Positions 7,211 to 18,573 of a DNA stretch of 49,673 nt are shown here, piece after piece. Within the stretch, counting starts at the first letter, position 1. Every line of letters begins with the position of its first letter. A program made the translations under genes and the position numbers. The DNA lies in contig NZ_BOMZ01000098.1 in the NCBI RefSeq assembly GCF_016862455.1, positions 1 through 49,673 on the forward strand, written 5' to 3'. The DNA is from Actinoplanes utahensis. GTDB lineage: Bacteria; Actinomycetota; Actinomycetes; Mycobacteriales; Micromonosporaceae. The notes beneath the pieces were generated by a model, which was not told the DNA's origin, did no database searches, and saw only the letters and a list, made by a program, of their open reading frames with translations.

Positions 7211-7246
7211 GAAGCCCCGCCCTCCGGAAGAGGAGGGCGGGGCTTC
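7211..7246. terminator. Strong terminator between maa and acnA
   Basis: A perfect 15-bp stem (7211-7225 with 7232-7246) around a 6-nt loop. On the minus strand it is followed by GCCTTTTCT, so it is a good intrinsic terminator for acnA (stop at 7266); on the plus strand it follows maa with a weaker T-run. Confidence 0.9.
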
Positions 7247-7265
7247 TTCAGCGAAGCGGGCAGCG

Positions 7266-10037
<2,772 letters not shown>

Positions 10038-10043
10038 CGTCTT

Positions 10044-10049
10044 CTCCTT
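10044..10049 (-). promoter_or_regulatory. Ribosome-binding site fixing the acnA start
   Basis: AAGGAG on the minus strand, 6 bp before GTG 10037. It would be inside the coding frame if the longer start at 10052 were used, which argues for the shorter start. Confidence 0.75.
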
Positions 10050-10101
10050 CACACCCAGCGACTGGAAGTCAAGTCTTTCGCACCGAAAGGGCGACCTCTT
10101 G

Positions 10102-10117
10102 GTTAGGTATGCCTAAC
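10102..10117. promoter_or_regulatory. Iron-box-like palindrome upstream of acnA
   Basis: GTTAGG-TATG-CCTAAC, with 6-bp arms and a 4-bp spacer, 65-80 bp upstream of acnA. The TTAGG/CCTAA arms recall DtxR/IdeR/DmdR iron boxes, but the spacing between arms is shorter than in the canonical 19-bp site. Iron control of an iron-sulfur enzyme is plausible; binding is unproven. Confidence 0.45.
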
Positions 10118-10138
10118 TCTCGGTTGCGCGTCTTCGGT

Positions 10139-10156
10139 AAACCGTACGTCCGTCTT
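10139..10156. promoter_or_regulatory. AcnR operator candidate at acnA
   Basis: AAACCGTACGTCCGTCTT matches the idealised symmetric form of the acnR-upstream palindrome (AAACCGTACGTACGGTTT) at 15 of 18 positions. Read on the other strand, the match to the acnR site extends outward through GGTTTACNGAAG. It lies about 100 bp upstream of acnA. Confidence 0.55.
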
Positions 10157-10250
10157 GCTAGAGGTTGCAAGGCGGGTCCCACGCGACGATCCTCCCAGTC
10201 CGTCGTCGGGACACCCGGAAAATGTCGTATCCCGCTGCGATGATGTGCCG

Positions 10251-13200
10251 GTGACGACGGTCGAGATCACCGCTTCCGCCCCGCCGATCAGTGCGGCCGC
10301 GCCGGCCGGCCGCACCGATGTGCGCTGGCTGATCGTTCACTATCAGCGGCCCGACGGTGACTACGCCGACTGGGTCCTGCACGCCTGGGGTGACCTCGCG
10401 CCCGGCGCCGACCTGGTCTACCCCGACGGCGTCCCGTTCGCCGGTGAGGACGCGTGGGGGCGTTTCGCCTGGGTGCGGGTCCGCGAGGACGCGCAGGAGA
10501 TCGGCTTCCTGGTGCTCAGCCGGCAGGGCGCCAAGGACGTCGAGGTGGACCGCTGGGTCGATCTGCGCAAGACCGGCGAGATCTGGGTGACGGCCGGCGA
10601 CCGCCGGGTCTCCACCACGCCGCCCGAGCTCCCCGGCCCGCCGCCGGACACCGTCGTGATCCATTACCGCAGGCCGGGCGGTGATTACGGCGGGTGGGGC
10701 CTGCACTGCTGGGAGGGCGTTCCGGTCACCGAGAAGACCCGGTGGGGTTCACCGCACATGCCCACCCGTTTCGATGCCTTCGGGGCGATCTTCGAGGTGC
10801 GGGTGCGGCCCGACGCCGTGGGCCTGCGCTATGTGCTGCACCGGGGCGAGGAGAAGGATCTTCCCGACGATCAGCGGCTCGATCTCACCGTGTGCCGGGA
10901 GGTGTGGCTGACCGCGGGGTCCTGGGCGCCGGTCCGCCCGGATCTCGGGACGCTGGGGCCGGAGCTGGATCCGGCTCGTGCCCATGCGGTGTTCATCGAC
11001 CGGTCGACGATCGCCCTGCCGGAGTGGTTCGCGGCGCGCGCCGTGTCGTTCACGGTGAACGGGCTTCCGCTGGTGCCCCGGCCCGGCGGCCTCTTCCAGG
11101 CGCAGAGCCGGCGCTTCCCGCACCTCCGGGCCTACCGTGCCTTCGCCGTCAAGGAGCTGGGCGACGCGGCGCTCGGTGACCTGCTGCGCGACCGGCTGCT
11201 GATCGAGGGCCGGGACGCCGCGGGCGACGTGGTGGCCGTCACCGCCGTCCAACTCGCCGGCGTCCTCGACGATCTCTATGCGGACGCCGCCGACGCCGAG
11301 CTCGGCCCGGTCGTCGACGACCGGGACAAGCCCCGGCTGTCGGTGTGGGCGCCGACCGCCCGCAAGGTCGAGCTGGAGCTCTTCCGCGAGCCCGGCGAGG
11401 AGCCACGCGTCCTGCCGATGGAGCGCGACGACGTGACGGGCGTCTGGTCGATCACCGGCAAGCGCAAGTGGCTGAACAAGTGGTACCGCTACCGCGTCGA
11501 GGTCTGGCAGCCGGCCGCCCAGCGGGTCGTGACCACCAGCGTGACCGACCCGTACTCGGTGTCGCTCGCCACCGACTCCACCCACAGCCAGCTCGTCGAC
11601 CTGTCCGACCCGGCACTGCGCCCACCCGGCTGGGACACGCCGGCCAAACCGCCCGTGGTGGCCCCGGCCCGGATGCAGATCACCGAGGTCTCGGTCCGGG
11701 ACTTCTCCATCGCCGACGCCTCGGTGCCGCCGGACGAGCGCGGCACCTTCCTGGCCTTCGCCCGGCACTCCTCCGACGGCATGCGGCACCTGCGCTCCCT
11801 GGCCGACGCCGGGCTCACCCACGTGCACCTGCTGCCGGTCAACGACTTCGCCACGGTGCCCGACCGGCGGACCGACCAGGCGGTGCCGGCCTGCGACCTG
11901 ACCGCGTTCCCGCCCGACTCGCCGGAGCAGCAGCGCGCCGTGATGGCCGTCGCCGACACGGACGGGTTCAACTGGGGTTACGACCCGTGGCACTGGACGA
12001 CGCCGGACGGCAGCTACGCCACCGACCCGGCCGGCCCGGCCCGGATCCGGCAACTGCGCTCGGCCGTGGCAGGGCTCAACGCGGCCGGGCTGCGGGTCGT
12101 CCTCGACGTGGTCTACAACCACACGATGGGCGACGGGCTCGACCGGTTCAGCGTCCTCGACCGGATCGTCCCCGGGTACTACCACCGGCTCCTGGAGGAC
12201 GGCAGCACCGCCGAGTCCACCTGCTGCCCGAACACCGCGACCGAGCACCTGATGATGGGGCGCCTGGTGGTCGACTCGCTGGTCACCTGGGCCCGGGAGT
12301 ACCGGATCGACGGCTTCCGCTTCGACCTGATGGGCCACCATCCGCGGGCCAACATCCTGTCGGCGCGGATCGCCCTGGACCGGATCGACCCCGACATCAC
12401 GCTGTACGGGGAGGGGTGGAACTTCGGCGAGGTGGCGTACGACGCCCGGTTCACCCAGGCCACCCAGGTCAACATGGCCGGCACCGGGGTCGGCACGTTC
12501 AACGACCGGTTCCGGGACGCGATCCGGGGCGGCGGCGCCTTCGGGGACGACCCCGGCACCCGGGGTTTCGCGACCGGGCTCGGGTCGGCCGTCCCGCTGT
12601 GGCTGCACGACCGGATCAAGGTCGGCCTCGCCGGCGGGCTGGCCAACTACCGGTTCGTCTGCCACGACGGGGTCGAGCGCAGCGGCGCCCAGATCGACTA
12701 CAACGGCTCGCCCAGCGGTTACGCGCACACCCCCGGCGAGACGGTGAACTATGTGGACGCCCACGACAACGAGATCCTGTACGACGCGATGGCGTTCAAG
12801 CTGCCCCGCGACCTGTCCCAGCTGGACCGGGCACGGATGCAGGTGCTCGCCCTCGCGCTGGTGGTGCTGAGCCAGGGCGCCGGGTTCGCGGCCCTCGGCA
12901 CCGAGCGACTGCGTTCCAAGTCGCTCGACCGCAACTCGTTCAACTCCGGCGACTGGTTCAACCAGATCCGCTGGGATCCCGCCCTCGGCAACGGGTTCGG
13001 GCTGGGCCTGCCCCCGGAATCCGACAACGGCGACAAGTGGGATTACGCCCGGCCGCTGCTCGGCGACCCGTCGCTGGTCCCGGCGCCCGACGTGATCACG
13101 TTCGCCGCCGAGCGTTACCGGGAGCTGCTGCGGATCCGCCGGTCCTCCCCGGTCTTCGGCCTGCCGGACGCCGAGGAGGTGCAGCGGCGGCTGTCGTTCC

Positions 13201-13454
13201 CGCTCGGCGGCCCCGGCGAGCAGCCCGGCGTGATCGTGATGGAGCTGGACTCCACCGGCCTGGACCGGCGCTGGGGCCGCATCGTGGTCGTCTTCAACGT
13301 CACCGGGTCGACGGCCTGGCCGGCCGTGCCGGACGCCGGCCGGCTGCGCCCGCACCCGGAGCTGACCGCCTCGGCCGACCCGGCGCTGCGTGCGGCCACC
13401 CCGGGGGAGGCGCCGCCTCGCTCCGTCACGGTCTTCGTCAGCGACCTCGCCTGA
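10251..13454 (+). CDS. pulA: Pullulanase-type alpha-1,6-glucosidase with two CBM41 domains
   Basis: Hydrolyses alpha-1,6 branches in pullulan, glycogen or limit dextrin. Two CBM41 starch-binding modules come first (IVHYQRPDGDYADWVLHAW near residue 30 and VIHYRRPGGDYGGWGLHCW near 140), then a CBM48-type domain (RLSVWAPTARKVELELF) and a GH13 barrel. GH13 motifs are LDVVYNHT, DGFRFDLMGHHP (Asp nucleophile), LYGEGWNFGE (acid/base Glu) and NYVDAHDNE. No signal peptide is visible with GTG 10251 or with the longer frame from 10155, so the 1,067-aa enzyme looks cytoplasmic. There is no clear Shine-Dalgarno at 10251. The lipoprotein gene follows after about 65 bp. Confidence 0.92.
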   Translation: MTTVEITASAPPISAAAPAGRTDVRWLIVHYQRPDGDYADWVLHAWGDLAPGADLVYPDGVPFAGEDAWGRFAWVRVREDAQEIGFLVLSRQGAKDVEVDRWVDLRKTGEIWVTAGDRRVSTTPPELPGPPPDTVVIHYRRPGGDYGGWGLHCWEGVPVTEKTRWGSPHMPTRFDAFGAIFEVRVRPDAVGLRYVLHRGEEKDLPDDQRLDLTVCREVWLTAGSWAPVRPDLGTLGPELDPARAHAVFIDRSTIALPEWFAARAVSFTVNGLPLVPRPGGLFQAQSRRFPHLRAYRAFAVKELGDAALGDLLRDRLLIEGRDAAGDVVAVTAVQLAGVLDDLYADAADAELGPVVDDRDKPRLSVWAPTARKVELELFREPGEEPRVLPMERDDVTGVWSITGKRKWLNKWYRYRVEVWQPAAQRVVTTSVTDPYSVSLATDSTHSQLVDLSDPALRPPGWDTPAKPPVVAPARMQITEVSVRDFSIADASVPPDERGTFLAFARHSSDGMRHLRSLADAGLTHVHLLPVNDFATVPDRRTDQAVPACDLTAFPPDSPEQQRAVMAVADTDGFNWGYDPWHWTTPDGSYATDPAGPARIRQLRSAVAGLNAAGLRVVLDVVYNHTMGDGLDRFSVLDRIVPGYYHRLLEDGSTAESTCCPNTATEHLMMGRLVVDSLVTWAREYRIDGFRFDLMGHHPRANILSARIALDRIDPDITLYGEGWNFGEVAYDARFTQATQVNMAGTGVGTFNDRFRDAIRGGGAFGDDPGTRGFATGLGSAVPLWLHDRIKVGLAGGLANYRFVCHDGVERSGAQIDYNGSPSGYAHTPGETVNYVDAHDNEILYDAMAFKLPRDLSQLDRARMQVLALALVVLSQGAGFAALGTERLRSKSLDRNSFNSGDWFNQIRWDPALGNGFGLGLPPESDNGDKWDYARPLLGDPSLVPAPDVITFAAERYRELLRIRRSSPVFGLPDAEEVQRRLSFPLGGPGEQPGVIVMELDSTGLDRRWGRIVVVFNVTGSTAWPAVPDAGRLRPHPELTASADPALRAATPGEAPPRSVTVFVSDLA

Positions 13455-13519
13455 GCGTGCCGGAGGAGCGTGGTTGCGCTACATTGCGCCGCGACGGTGA
13501 CTGTGGAGCGGAGGTCGTG

Positions 13520-14011
13520 GTGCGGGTAGAGCGTGCCCTGTGCGCGTTGATCCTGATCGGGCTGGCCGGAGGGTGCACGTCCGGCGAGAAGGAACCGGCC
13601 GTGGTGGATCCGGCGCCGACGGCCGGGGCGTCCGCGCCGGCGTGGAGCGAGCCGGCGAACTACAGCTTCGTGCTGAGCCGGGGCTGTGACGCGGCCGCCC
13701 CGCTGGGCCGTTACCAGGCGACCGTGACGAACGGCGCGGTGACCGGGGCGACCCGGGTCGGCGCGCCGGCGGCGGCGCCGTCGGCCTCGGCCGAGGTGGA
13801 TCTCGGGCCGGTGACCGGCGACGAGGGCGAGGAGATCGACGTGCCGACGCTCGGCGAGCTGGTCGCGATGGCCGAGACCGCCCAGGAGGACGGTGCCCAG
13901 GTGTCCACCGAGTTCGACCGCACCGACGGCCACCCGGCCAAGGTCACCATCAACGTGACCGACACGCCCGGCGGCGCCGAGTGCTGGATCATCAGCGACT
14001 ACAAGGTGTGA
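13520..14011 (+). CDS. Small secreted lipoprotein, function unknown
   Basis: A 163-aa protein with a short positive N-terminus, a hydrophobic stretch (ALCALILIGLAGG) and a Cys followed by a Ser/Gly/Pro/Ala-rich linker, consistent with a lipoprotein signal peptide; the lipobox LAGGC is slightly atypical. The mature part (NYSFVLSRGCD, then YQATVTNGAVTGATRVG, ending GGAECWIISDYKV) resembles the small DUF6174-type lipoproteins, tentatively. ggagcggagg ends 5 bp before GTG 13520; GTG 13517 is equally possible. It ends at a strong terminator. Confidence 0.75.
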   Translation: MRVERALCALILIGLAGGCTSGEKEPAVVDPAPTAGASAPAWSEPANYSFVLSRGCDAAAPLGRYQATVTNGAVTGATRVGAPAAAPSASAEVDLGPVTGDEGEEIDVPTLGELVAMAETAQEDGAQVSTEFDRTDGHPAKVTINVTDTPGGAECWIISDYKV

Positions 14012-14012
14012 T

Positions 14013-14044
14013 CCGTGGGGTTCGGGCGCACCCGAACCCCACGG
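14013..14044. terminator. Bidirectional terminator hairpin
   Basis: A perfect 14-bp stem (14013-14026 with 14031-14044) and a CGCA loop between the lipoprotein stop (14011) and the stop of the convergent hydrolase gene (14048). Confidence 0.85.
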
Positions 14045-14047
14045 CAC

Positions 14048-14764
14048 TCAGTCCGTGACCGCGGCGATGGCGGTGCGGATCAGGTCGGCGACCTCCCGGG
14101 GATGCGACAGCATCACCAGGTGGGAGGAGTCGATCTCGGTGGTGCGGATGCCGGCGCGCTGGTAACCGAAGCGCTCGACGTCCGGGTTGATGGTGTGGTC
14201 CGAGGAGGCCACCACACCCCAGGCGGGCTTCGTGCGCCACGCCGCCGCCGACGCCGGCTCACCGAACGCGGCCGCGGCGAGGGGCCGCTGCGACACCGCG
14301 AGCACGCGGGCCAGGTCCGGGTCCACGTCGTGCGCGAAGATCGCCGGGAACTTCGCCACGTCGACGGACACGTCGGTGCCCGGCTCGGTGGAGCCGTCGA
14401 CCGGGTACGGCGTGTAACGAAGCGCCGCGGCCAGGTCCGAGTCCGGGAAGCGGCCCTGCAGCTCGCCCAGGCTCTCGCCCTCCTCGAGCGCGTACCCGGC
14501 CAGGTAGACCAGCGCCTTCACGTTGTCGGCGACACCGGCGACGGTGATCACCGCGCCGCCGTACGAGTGCCCGGCCAGCACCACGGGACCGTCGATCGAG
14601 GCGAGAACCGACGACAGGTAGGCCGCGTCGCCGGAGAGCGAACGGTTCGGCACCGGCGGGACCAGCACCGTGATGCCGTCGTCGAGCAGGTCGGCGACGA
14701 CCGGGGCGAAGCTGGACGCGTCCGCGAACGCCCCGTGCACGAGGACCACGGTGGGCGCGGTCAC
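14048..14764 (-). CDS. Alpha/beta hydrolase (EstC-like esterase)
   Basis: A 238-aa single-domain alpha/beta-fold hydrolase without signal peptide. The oxyanion region is LVHGAFADASSF, the nucleophile elbow is GHSYGG (S67), and D189 (ASSDH) and H215 (DSSHLVMLSHP) complete a plausible triad. It is close to the esterase group often annotated as salicylate-esterase-like, but the substrate is unknown. Its GTG start overlaps the stop of the upstream esterase by 4 bp (GTGA), so the two are coupled. It is the last gene of a run that begins with the AfsR-type regulator. Confidence 0.9.
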   Translation of the reverse strand: MTAPTVVLVHGAFADASSFAPVVADLLDDGITVLVPPVPNRSLSGDAAYLSSVLASIDGPVVLAGHSYGGAVITVAGVADNVKALVYLAGYALEEGESLGELQGRFPDSDLAAALRYTPYPVDGSTEPGTDVSVDVAKFPAIFAHDVDPDLARVLAVSQRPLAAAAFGEPASAAAWRTKPAWGVVASSDHTINPDVERFGYQRAGIRTTEIDSSHLVMLSHPREVADLIRTAIAAVTD

Positions 14765-15720
14765 GAGTGCAGCACCGATCGGAGGAACGCGCCGCCCTGC
14801 GCGGTGGCGGCCTTCGCGGCGTGGGTGTCCTTGAGGGCGTTGAGCAGCACGAAGTCGTGGATGATGCCCTGGTATCGGACGGCGGTCACGTCGACGCCGG
14901 CGGCGCGCAGCTTGGCCGCGTACGCCTCGCCCTCGTCCCGCAGCACGTCCGCCTCGGCCACGATGACCAGCGCCCGCGGCAGGCCCGCGAGCTCCTCGGT
15001 GGTGGCCCGCAGCGGCGACGCGGTGATCTGCGCGCGCTCCGCCTCATCGGTCGTGTACTGGTCCCAGAACCACTGCATGCCGTCGCGGCGCAGGAAGTAG
15101 CCCTCGGCGAACTGGTGGTACGAGTCGGTGTCGAAGTTCGCGTCGGTCACCGGGTAGAACAGCAGCTGGCCGGCGATCGCCGGGCCGGAACGCTGCTTGG
15201 CCAGGATGGTCAGGGCGGCCGTCATGTTGCCGCCGACCGAGTCACCGGCCACGGCGATCCGGGTGGCGTCCAGGTCGTGCTCGGCGCCGTGCGTGGCGAC
15301 CCACTCCAGGGCGGCGTAGACCTGCTCGACGGCGACCGGGTACCGGTTCTCCGGCGAACGGTCGTACTCGACGAACACGGTGGCGGCGTTCGCGCGTACG
15401 GTCAGCTCCCGGACCAGGCGGTCGTGGGTGTTCGCGTCACCGAAGACCCAGCCGGCGCCGTGCGTGTAGATCAGCACCGGCAGCGGCCCGGTCACACCGG
15501 CCGGGCGCAGCAGGCGGACCTTGACCTCGCCGGTCGGGCCGCCCGCGAAGGTCAGGTCCCGCACGTCGGCGGCGGGCACCTCGACACCGGCGCCGTCCTG
15601 CACCGACTCGACGGCCTTGCGGCCCTCCTCCGGGCCCAGGTCGAACAGGTACGGCGGGTTCGCGGTCGCCTCGACGAACGCCTGCGCGGCCGGCTCGAGA
15701 ACGGGCTTGGGGTAGCTCAT
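14761..15720 (-). CDS. Alpha/beta hydrolase, HSL-type esterase
   Basis: A 319-aa carboxylesterase of the hormone-sensitive-lipase family. The oxyanion motif is THGAGW (the family reads HGGG), the nucleophile is S161 in GDSVGGN, and the C-terminus has ADVLRDEGEAYAAKLRAAG and the His region YQGIIHDF. GGAGGA lies 4 bp before the ATG. It is coupled to the next esterase and lies 55 bp below the AfsR/SARP gene, so these genes may form one regulated unit. Physiological substrate unknown. Confidence 0.92.
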   Translation of the reverse strand: MSYPKPVLEPAAQAFVEATANPPYLFDLGPEEGRKAVESVQDGAGVEVPAADVRDLTFAGGPTGEVKVRLLRPAGVTGPLPVLIYTHGAGWVFGDANTHDRLVRELTVRANAATVFVEYDRSPENRYPVAVEQVYAALEWVATHGAEHDLDATRIAVAGDSVGGNMTAALTILAKQRSGPAIAGQLLFYPVTDANFDTDSYHQFAEGYFLRRDGMQWFWDQYTTDEAERAQITASPLRATTEELAGLPRALVIVAEADVLRDEGEAYAAKLRAAGVDVTAVRYQGIIHDFVLLNALKDTHAAKAATAQGGAFLRSVLHS

Positions 15721-15775
15721 CGGTTCCTCCTGAAGATTTCAGACGAGGATCAGGTAACCGGAGCGCTGTGCACGA

Positions 15776-18553
15776 TCAGTGCATCGGCGGTGCACTGATG
15801 GCCGTGACCTTGGCGGTGTACTCGTCGACCTCCGTGTCGCCCCAGATCGCCCGGTAGTCGGCGGCGTGCCGGGCGGTGATCTCGTGGAAGCGGGCGGCGG
15901 CAGCGGCGGCGCGGGCATGGTCGCCGACCTTGTCGGCGGCCTCCGCCCACAGCGCGTACATGTGGAACATCGGGAACACGTCGGCCGGTGCCAGCTGATC
16001 CACCGCGATCTCGATGTATCGCAGAGCGGTGTGCGGGTCGTCGAGCAGCAGGTGGATCTCGGCGAGCTTGGCCGGCGCCTCGCAACGCAGATCGGCGATT
16101 CCGTGGGTGAAGACGAACCGGAACGCCTCCTCCCCGACGGCGGCCGCCTCCGCCAGATCACCGTGGTCACGCAGCTCACCGGCGAGCGCGGACAACCCGT
16201 ACGTGACGATGCACGGGTCCCGCGACCGCCGGGCGAAGTCCAGCGTGAGCCGGGCCCGGCGGAGCCGTTCCGCCGGGTCGCGGGTACACGAGACCAGATT
16301 GCGCCACACATGCGACTGGCCGCCCGCGTCCCCGATTCGCTCGTAGAGCGCCAGCGCCCGCCGCAGCCGCAGCTCGGCCAGATCCGGCTGGCCGGCCCGG
16401 ATACCGAGCGCGGTCTCCCGCAGCATGCCGGCCTCCAGCAGCGGATCGCCCAGCCGGTACGCCGCCGCCAGCGCCCGCTCGGACTGTTCGCGGGAGTCGG
16501 CCGGCGGCTCGATCCGGCTGCTGCGCTGGGCCCGTACGTCGAGGATGATCTGGATCGCCTCCCGGTCCCAGCCGCGGGCCAGCGCCAGATCGACGATCGC
16601 CCGCAGGGCGCGTCTCTCCCGGATGTACCACTCCAGCGAGGCGTTGAAGTCCGCCGGCTCCTCGACCACCACACCCTGCGTGACCGGCCCGAGGTCGGTG
16701 AGCGGGGGGCGGCCGAAGACCAGGTAGCCGTGCCGGGCGCTGCGCAGGTAGTGCTCGACGAGCCGGCGTTCCGCATCGAGGCGCTCCCGCTCGCCGAGGA
16801 GCTCTCCGGCGTAGGCGTGCAACAGGTCGTGGACCGTGTAACGCAGCCGGCCCGCCTCGGTGATCATGTTGGCGGCGCTCAGCTCGATCAGCAGGCCGCG
16901 GGCGGCATCGCTGGCGCCGGCGATGCTGGCGGCGGCCTCCGCCGAGATCTCCGGCCCGGGGTGGACGGCGAGCAGCCGGAACATCCGGGCCGCGGCCGGG
17001 CTCAGCGCCCGGTACGACCAGGACAGCGCCGACCGCACGTCGTCCGACGTCTCCCCGGTGGCGAGCGCGTCCAGTTTCCGCGACGACGACTCCAGCTCGT
17101 CGACGACGTCCTTGAGTTTCATGTCGGGGCGGACCGCCGCGTACGCCGCCGCGATCGCCAGCGCCAGCGGCAGCCCGGCACAGAACCGGACCAGCTCCCC
17201 GGCGGCCTGCGGCTCGGCGCTCAGCCGGGGCGCCCCGATCCGTTTCGCCAGCAGCTCCAGCGCGGCCGCGTCGCCGAGCCGGCCCACCATGACCGGCCGG
17301 GCGCCCTCGTGCGCGATCAGTCCGGTCATCCGGTTCCGGCTGGTCACGATGACCAGGCAGCCGGACGTGCCGGGCAGCAGCGGCCGGACCTGCTCGGAGT
17401 CGCGGGCGTTGTCCAGCAGCAGGATCATCCGCCGGCCGACCAGCGCGGACCGCAGCCGGGCGGCGCGGGTGTCCACGTCCGCCCCGGCCAGCGCGACCAG
17501 GGCCACCCCGAGCGATTCGAGGAGCACGTTCAGGGCTTCGGACGGCTCGACCAGCCGCCCGCTCGGGTCGAAACCGCGCAGGTTGAGGTAGAGCTGACCG
17601 TCCGGGTAGCGGGGGGCGAGCCGGTGCGCCCAGTCCACCGCCAGGGCGGTCTTGCCGATCCCGCCCATGCCGCTGAGCACGACGATGCCGGTGTCCGCGG
17701 TGGGCAGCTCGCCGCGGGTCACGAACCCGGCGACCCGGCGCGGCAGCTGCACCGGCCGGTGGGCGGCGGGCGGTTCCGGGTCGTCGTCGGCGAGCGCCTG
17801 CAGGTGCGCGGACCGCAGTTCGGCACCCGGGTCGGCGCCGAGCTCGTCGGCGAGCAGGCGCCGCACCTCGTCGAACAGGACGAGCGCCTCGGCCCGGCGG
17901 CCGGTCAGCGCCAGCAGCCGGACCATCCGGGCCTGCAACGGCTCGTGCAGCGGCGCCGACACGGCGATCCGGTGCAGCTGGGGGACGCTGCGCAGGGCGG
18001 CGGGTTCGGTCAGGGCCAGGTCGGCGGCCTCGACCGCGATCTGGATGCGTTCCTGCTGCAGCGCCACGAAGGCCGGGTGGTCGAGCACCTCCGGGTCCAG
18101 TCCGGCGAAGACCGGCTCGTGGGCGCGTTCGAGGGCCTGGGCGTACGCCTGGGAGGCCTCTCGGGGCAGGCCGGCGGCGGACGCGGCCCGCGCGGAAGCA
18201 AGGAACGAGCGCACCGCCATCAGGTCGCAGGTCCGCTCGTCGGCGACCAGCCGGTAGCCCTGCCCGGCGGGCTGCACCCAGCGGCCCGGCGCCCGGCTCG
18301 CCAGCTGCGGCTCGAAGAGCCGGCGCACCTGGCCGACCAGCCGGTGCAGCTGGTTGACCGCGCTGGGCGACGGCTCGGCGCCCCAGATCAGGTCGATCAG
18401 GGTGTCCACCCCCACCACACCGCCGCGGGCCGCGAGCAGCGTGGCGAGCAGAGTGCGCAGCCGGGGAGCCCCGATGTCGACCTCGGCGCCGGAACGCCAC
18501 ATCCGCAGCCCGCCGTAGGACCGCAGCCGCACGGCGGGCTCGATGTCGTTCAT
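15776..18553 (-). CDS. AfsR/SARP-family transcriptional activator
   Basis: A 925-aa pathway-type regulator. An OmpR-type winged helix (residues about 10-105) and a bacterial transcription-activation domain (to about 255) make up the SARP part. An NB-ARC ATPase follows, with P-loop GMGGIGKT at 295-302 and the RNBS-like LVIVTSRNR, then tetratricopeptide-like helices to the C-terminus. Such proteins activate secondary-metabolite or catabolic genes. The two esterase genes directly downstream on the same strand are candidate targets or operon partners; no biosynthetic cluster is present here. It begins 20 bp after the aminopeptidase stop. Confidence 0.93.
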   Translation of the reverse strand: MNDIEPAVRLRSYGGLRMWRSGAEVDIGAPRLRTLLATLLAARGGVVGVDTLIDLIWGAEPSPSAVNQLHRLVGQVRRLFEPQLASRAPGRWVQPAGQGYRLVADERTCDLMAVRSFLASARAASAAGLPREASQAYAQALERAHEPVFAGLDPEVLDHPAFVALQQERIQIAVEAADLALTEPAALRSVPQLHRIAVSAPLHEPLQARMVRLLALTGRRAEALVLFDEVRRLLADELGADPGAELRSAHLQALADDDPEPPAAHRPVQLPRRVAGFVTRGELPTADTGIVVLSGMGGIGKTALAVDWAHRLAPRYPDGQLYLNLRGFDPSGRLVEPSEALNVLLESLGVALVALAGADVDTRAARLRSALVGRRMILLLDNARDSEQVRPLLPGTSGCLVIVTSRNRMTGLIAHEGARPVMVGRLGDAAALELLAKRIGAPRLSAEPQAAGELVRFCAGLPLALAIAAAYAAVRPDMKLKDVVDELESSSRKLDALATGETSDDVRSALSWSYRALSPAAARMFRLLAVHPGPEISAEAAASIAGASDAARGLLIELSAANMITEAGRLRYTVHDLLHAYAGELLGERERLDAERRLVEHYLRSARHGYLVFGRPPLTDLGPVTQGVVVEEPADFNASLEWYIRERRALRAIVDLALARGWDREAIQIILDVRAQRSSRIEPPADSREQSERALAAAYRLGDPLLEAGMLRETALGIRAGQPDLAELRLRRALALYERIGDAGGQSHVWRNLVSCTRDPAERLRRARLTLDFARRSRDPCIVTYGLSALAGELRDHGDLAEAAAVGEEAFRFVFTHGIADLRCEAPAKLAEIHLLLDDPHTALRYIEIAVDQLAPADVFPMFHMYALWAEAADKVGDHARAAAAAARFHEITARHAADYRAIWGDTEVDEYTAKVTAISAPPMH

Positions 18554-18573
18554 GAGTCGATCTTCCCCGAGGG

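Noticed and set aside
10749..13355. 868-aa minus-strand frame across the pullulanase gene
   Set aside because: Gly/Arg/Val-rich translation without any domain; the GH13 motifs are all on the plus strand.
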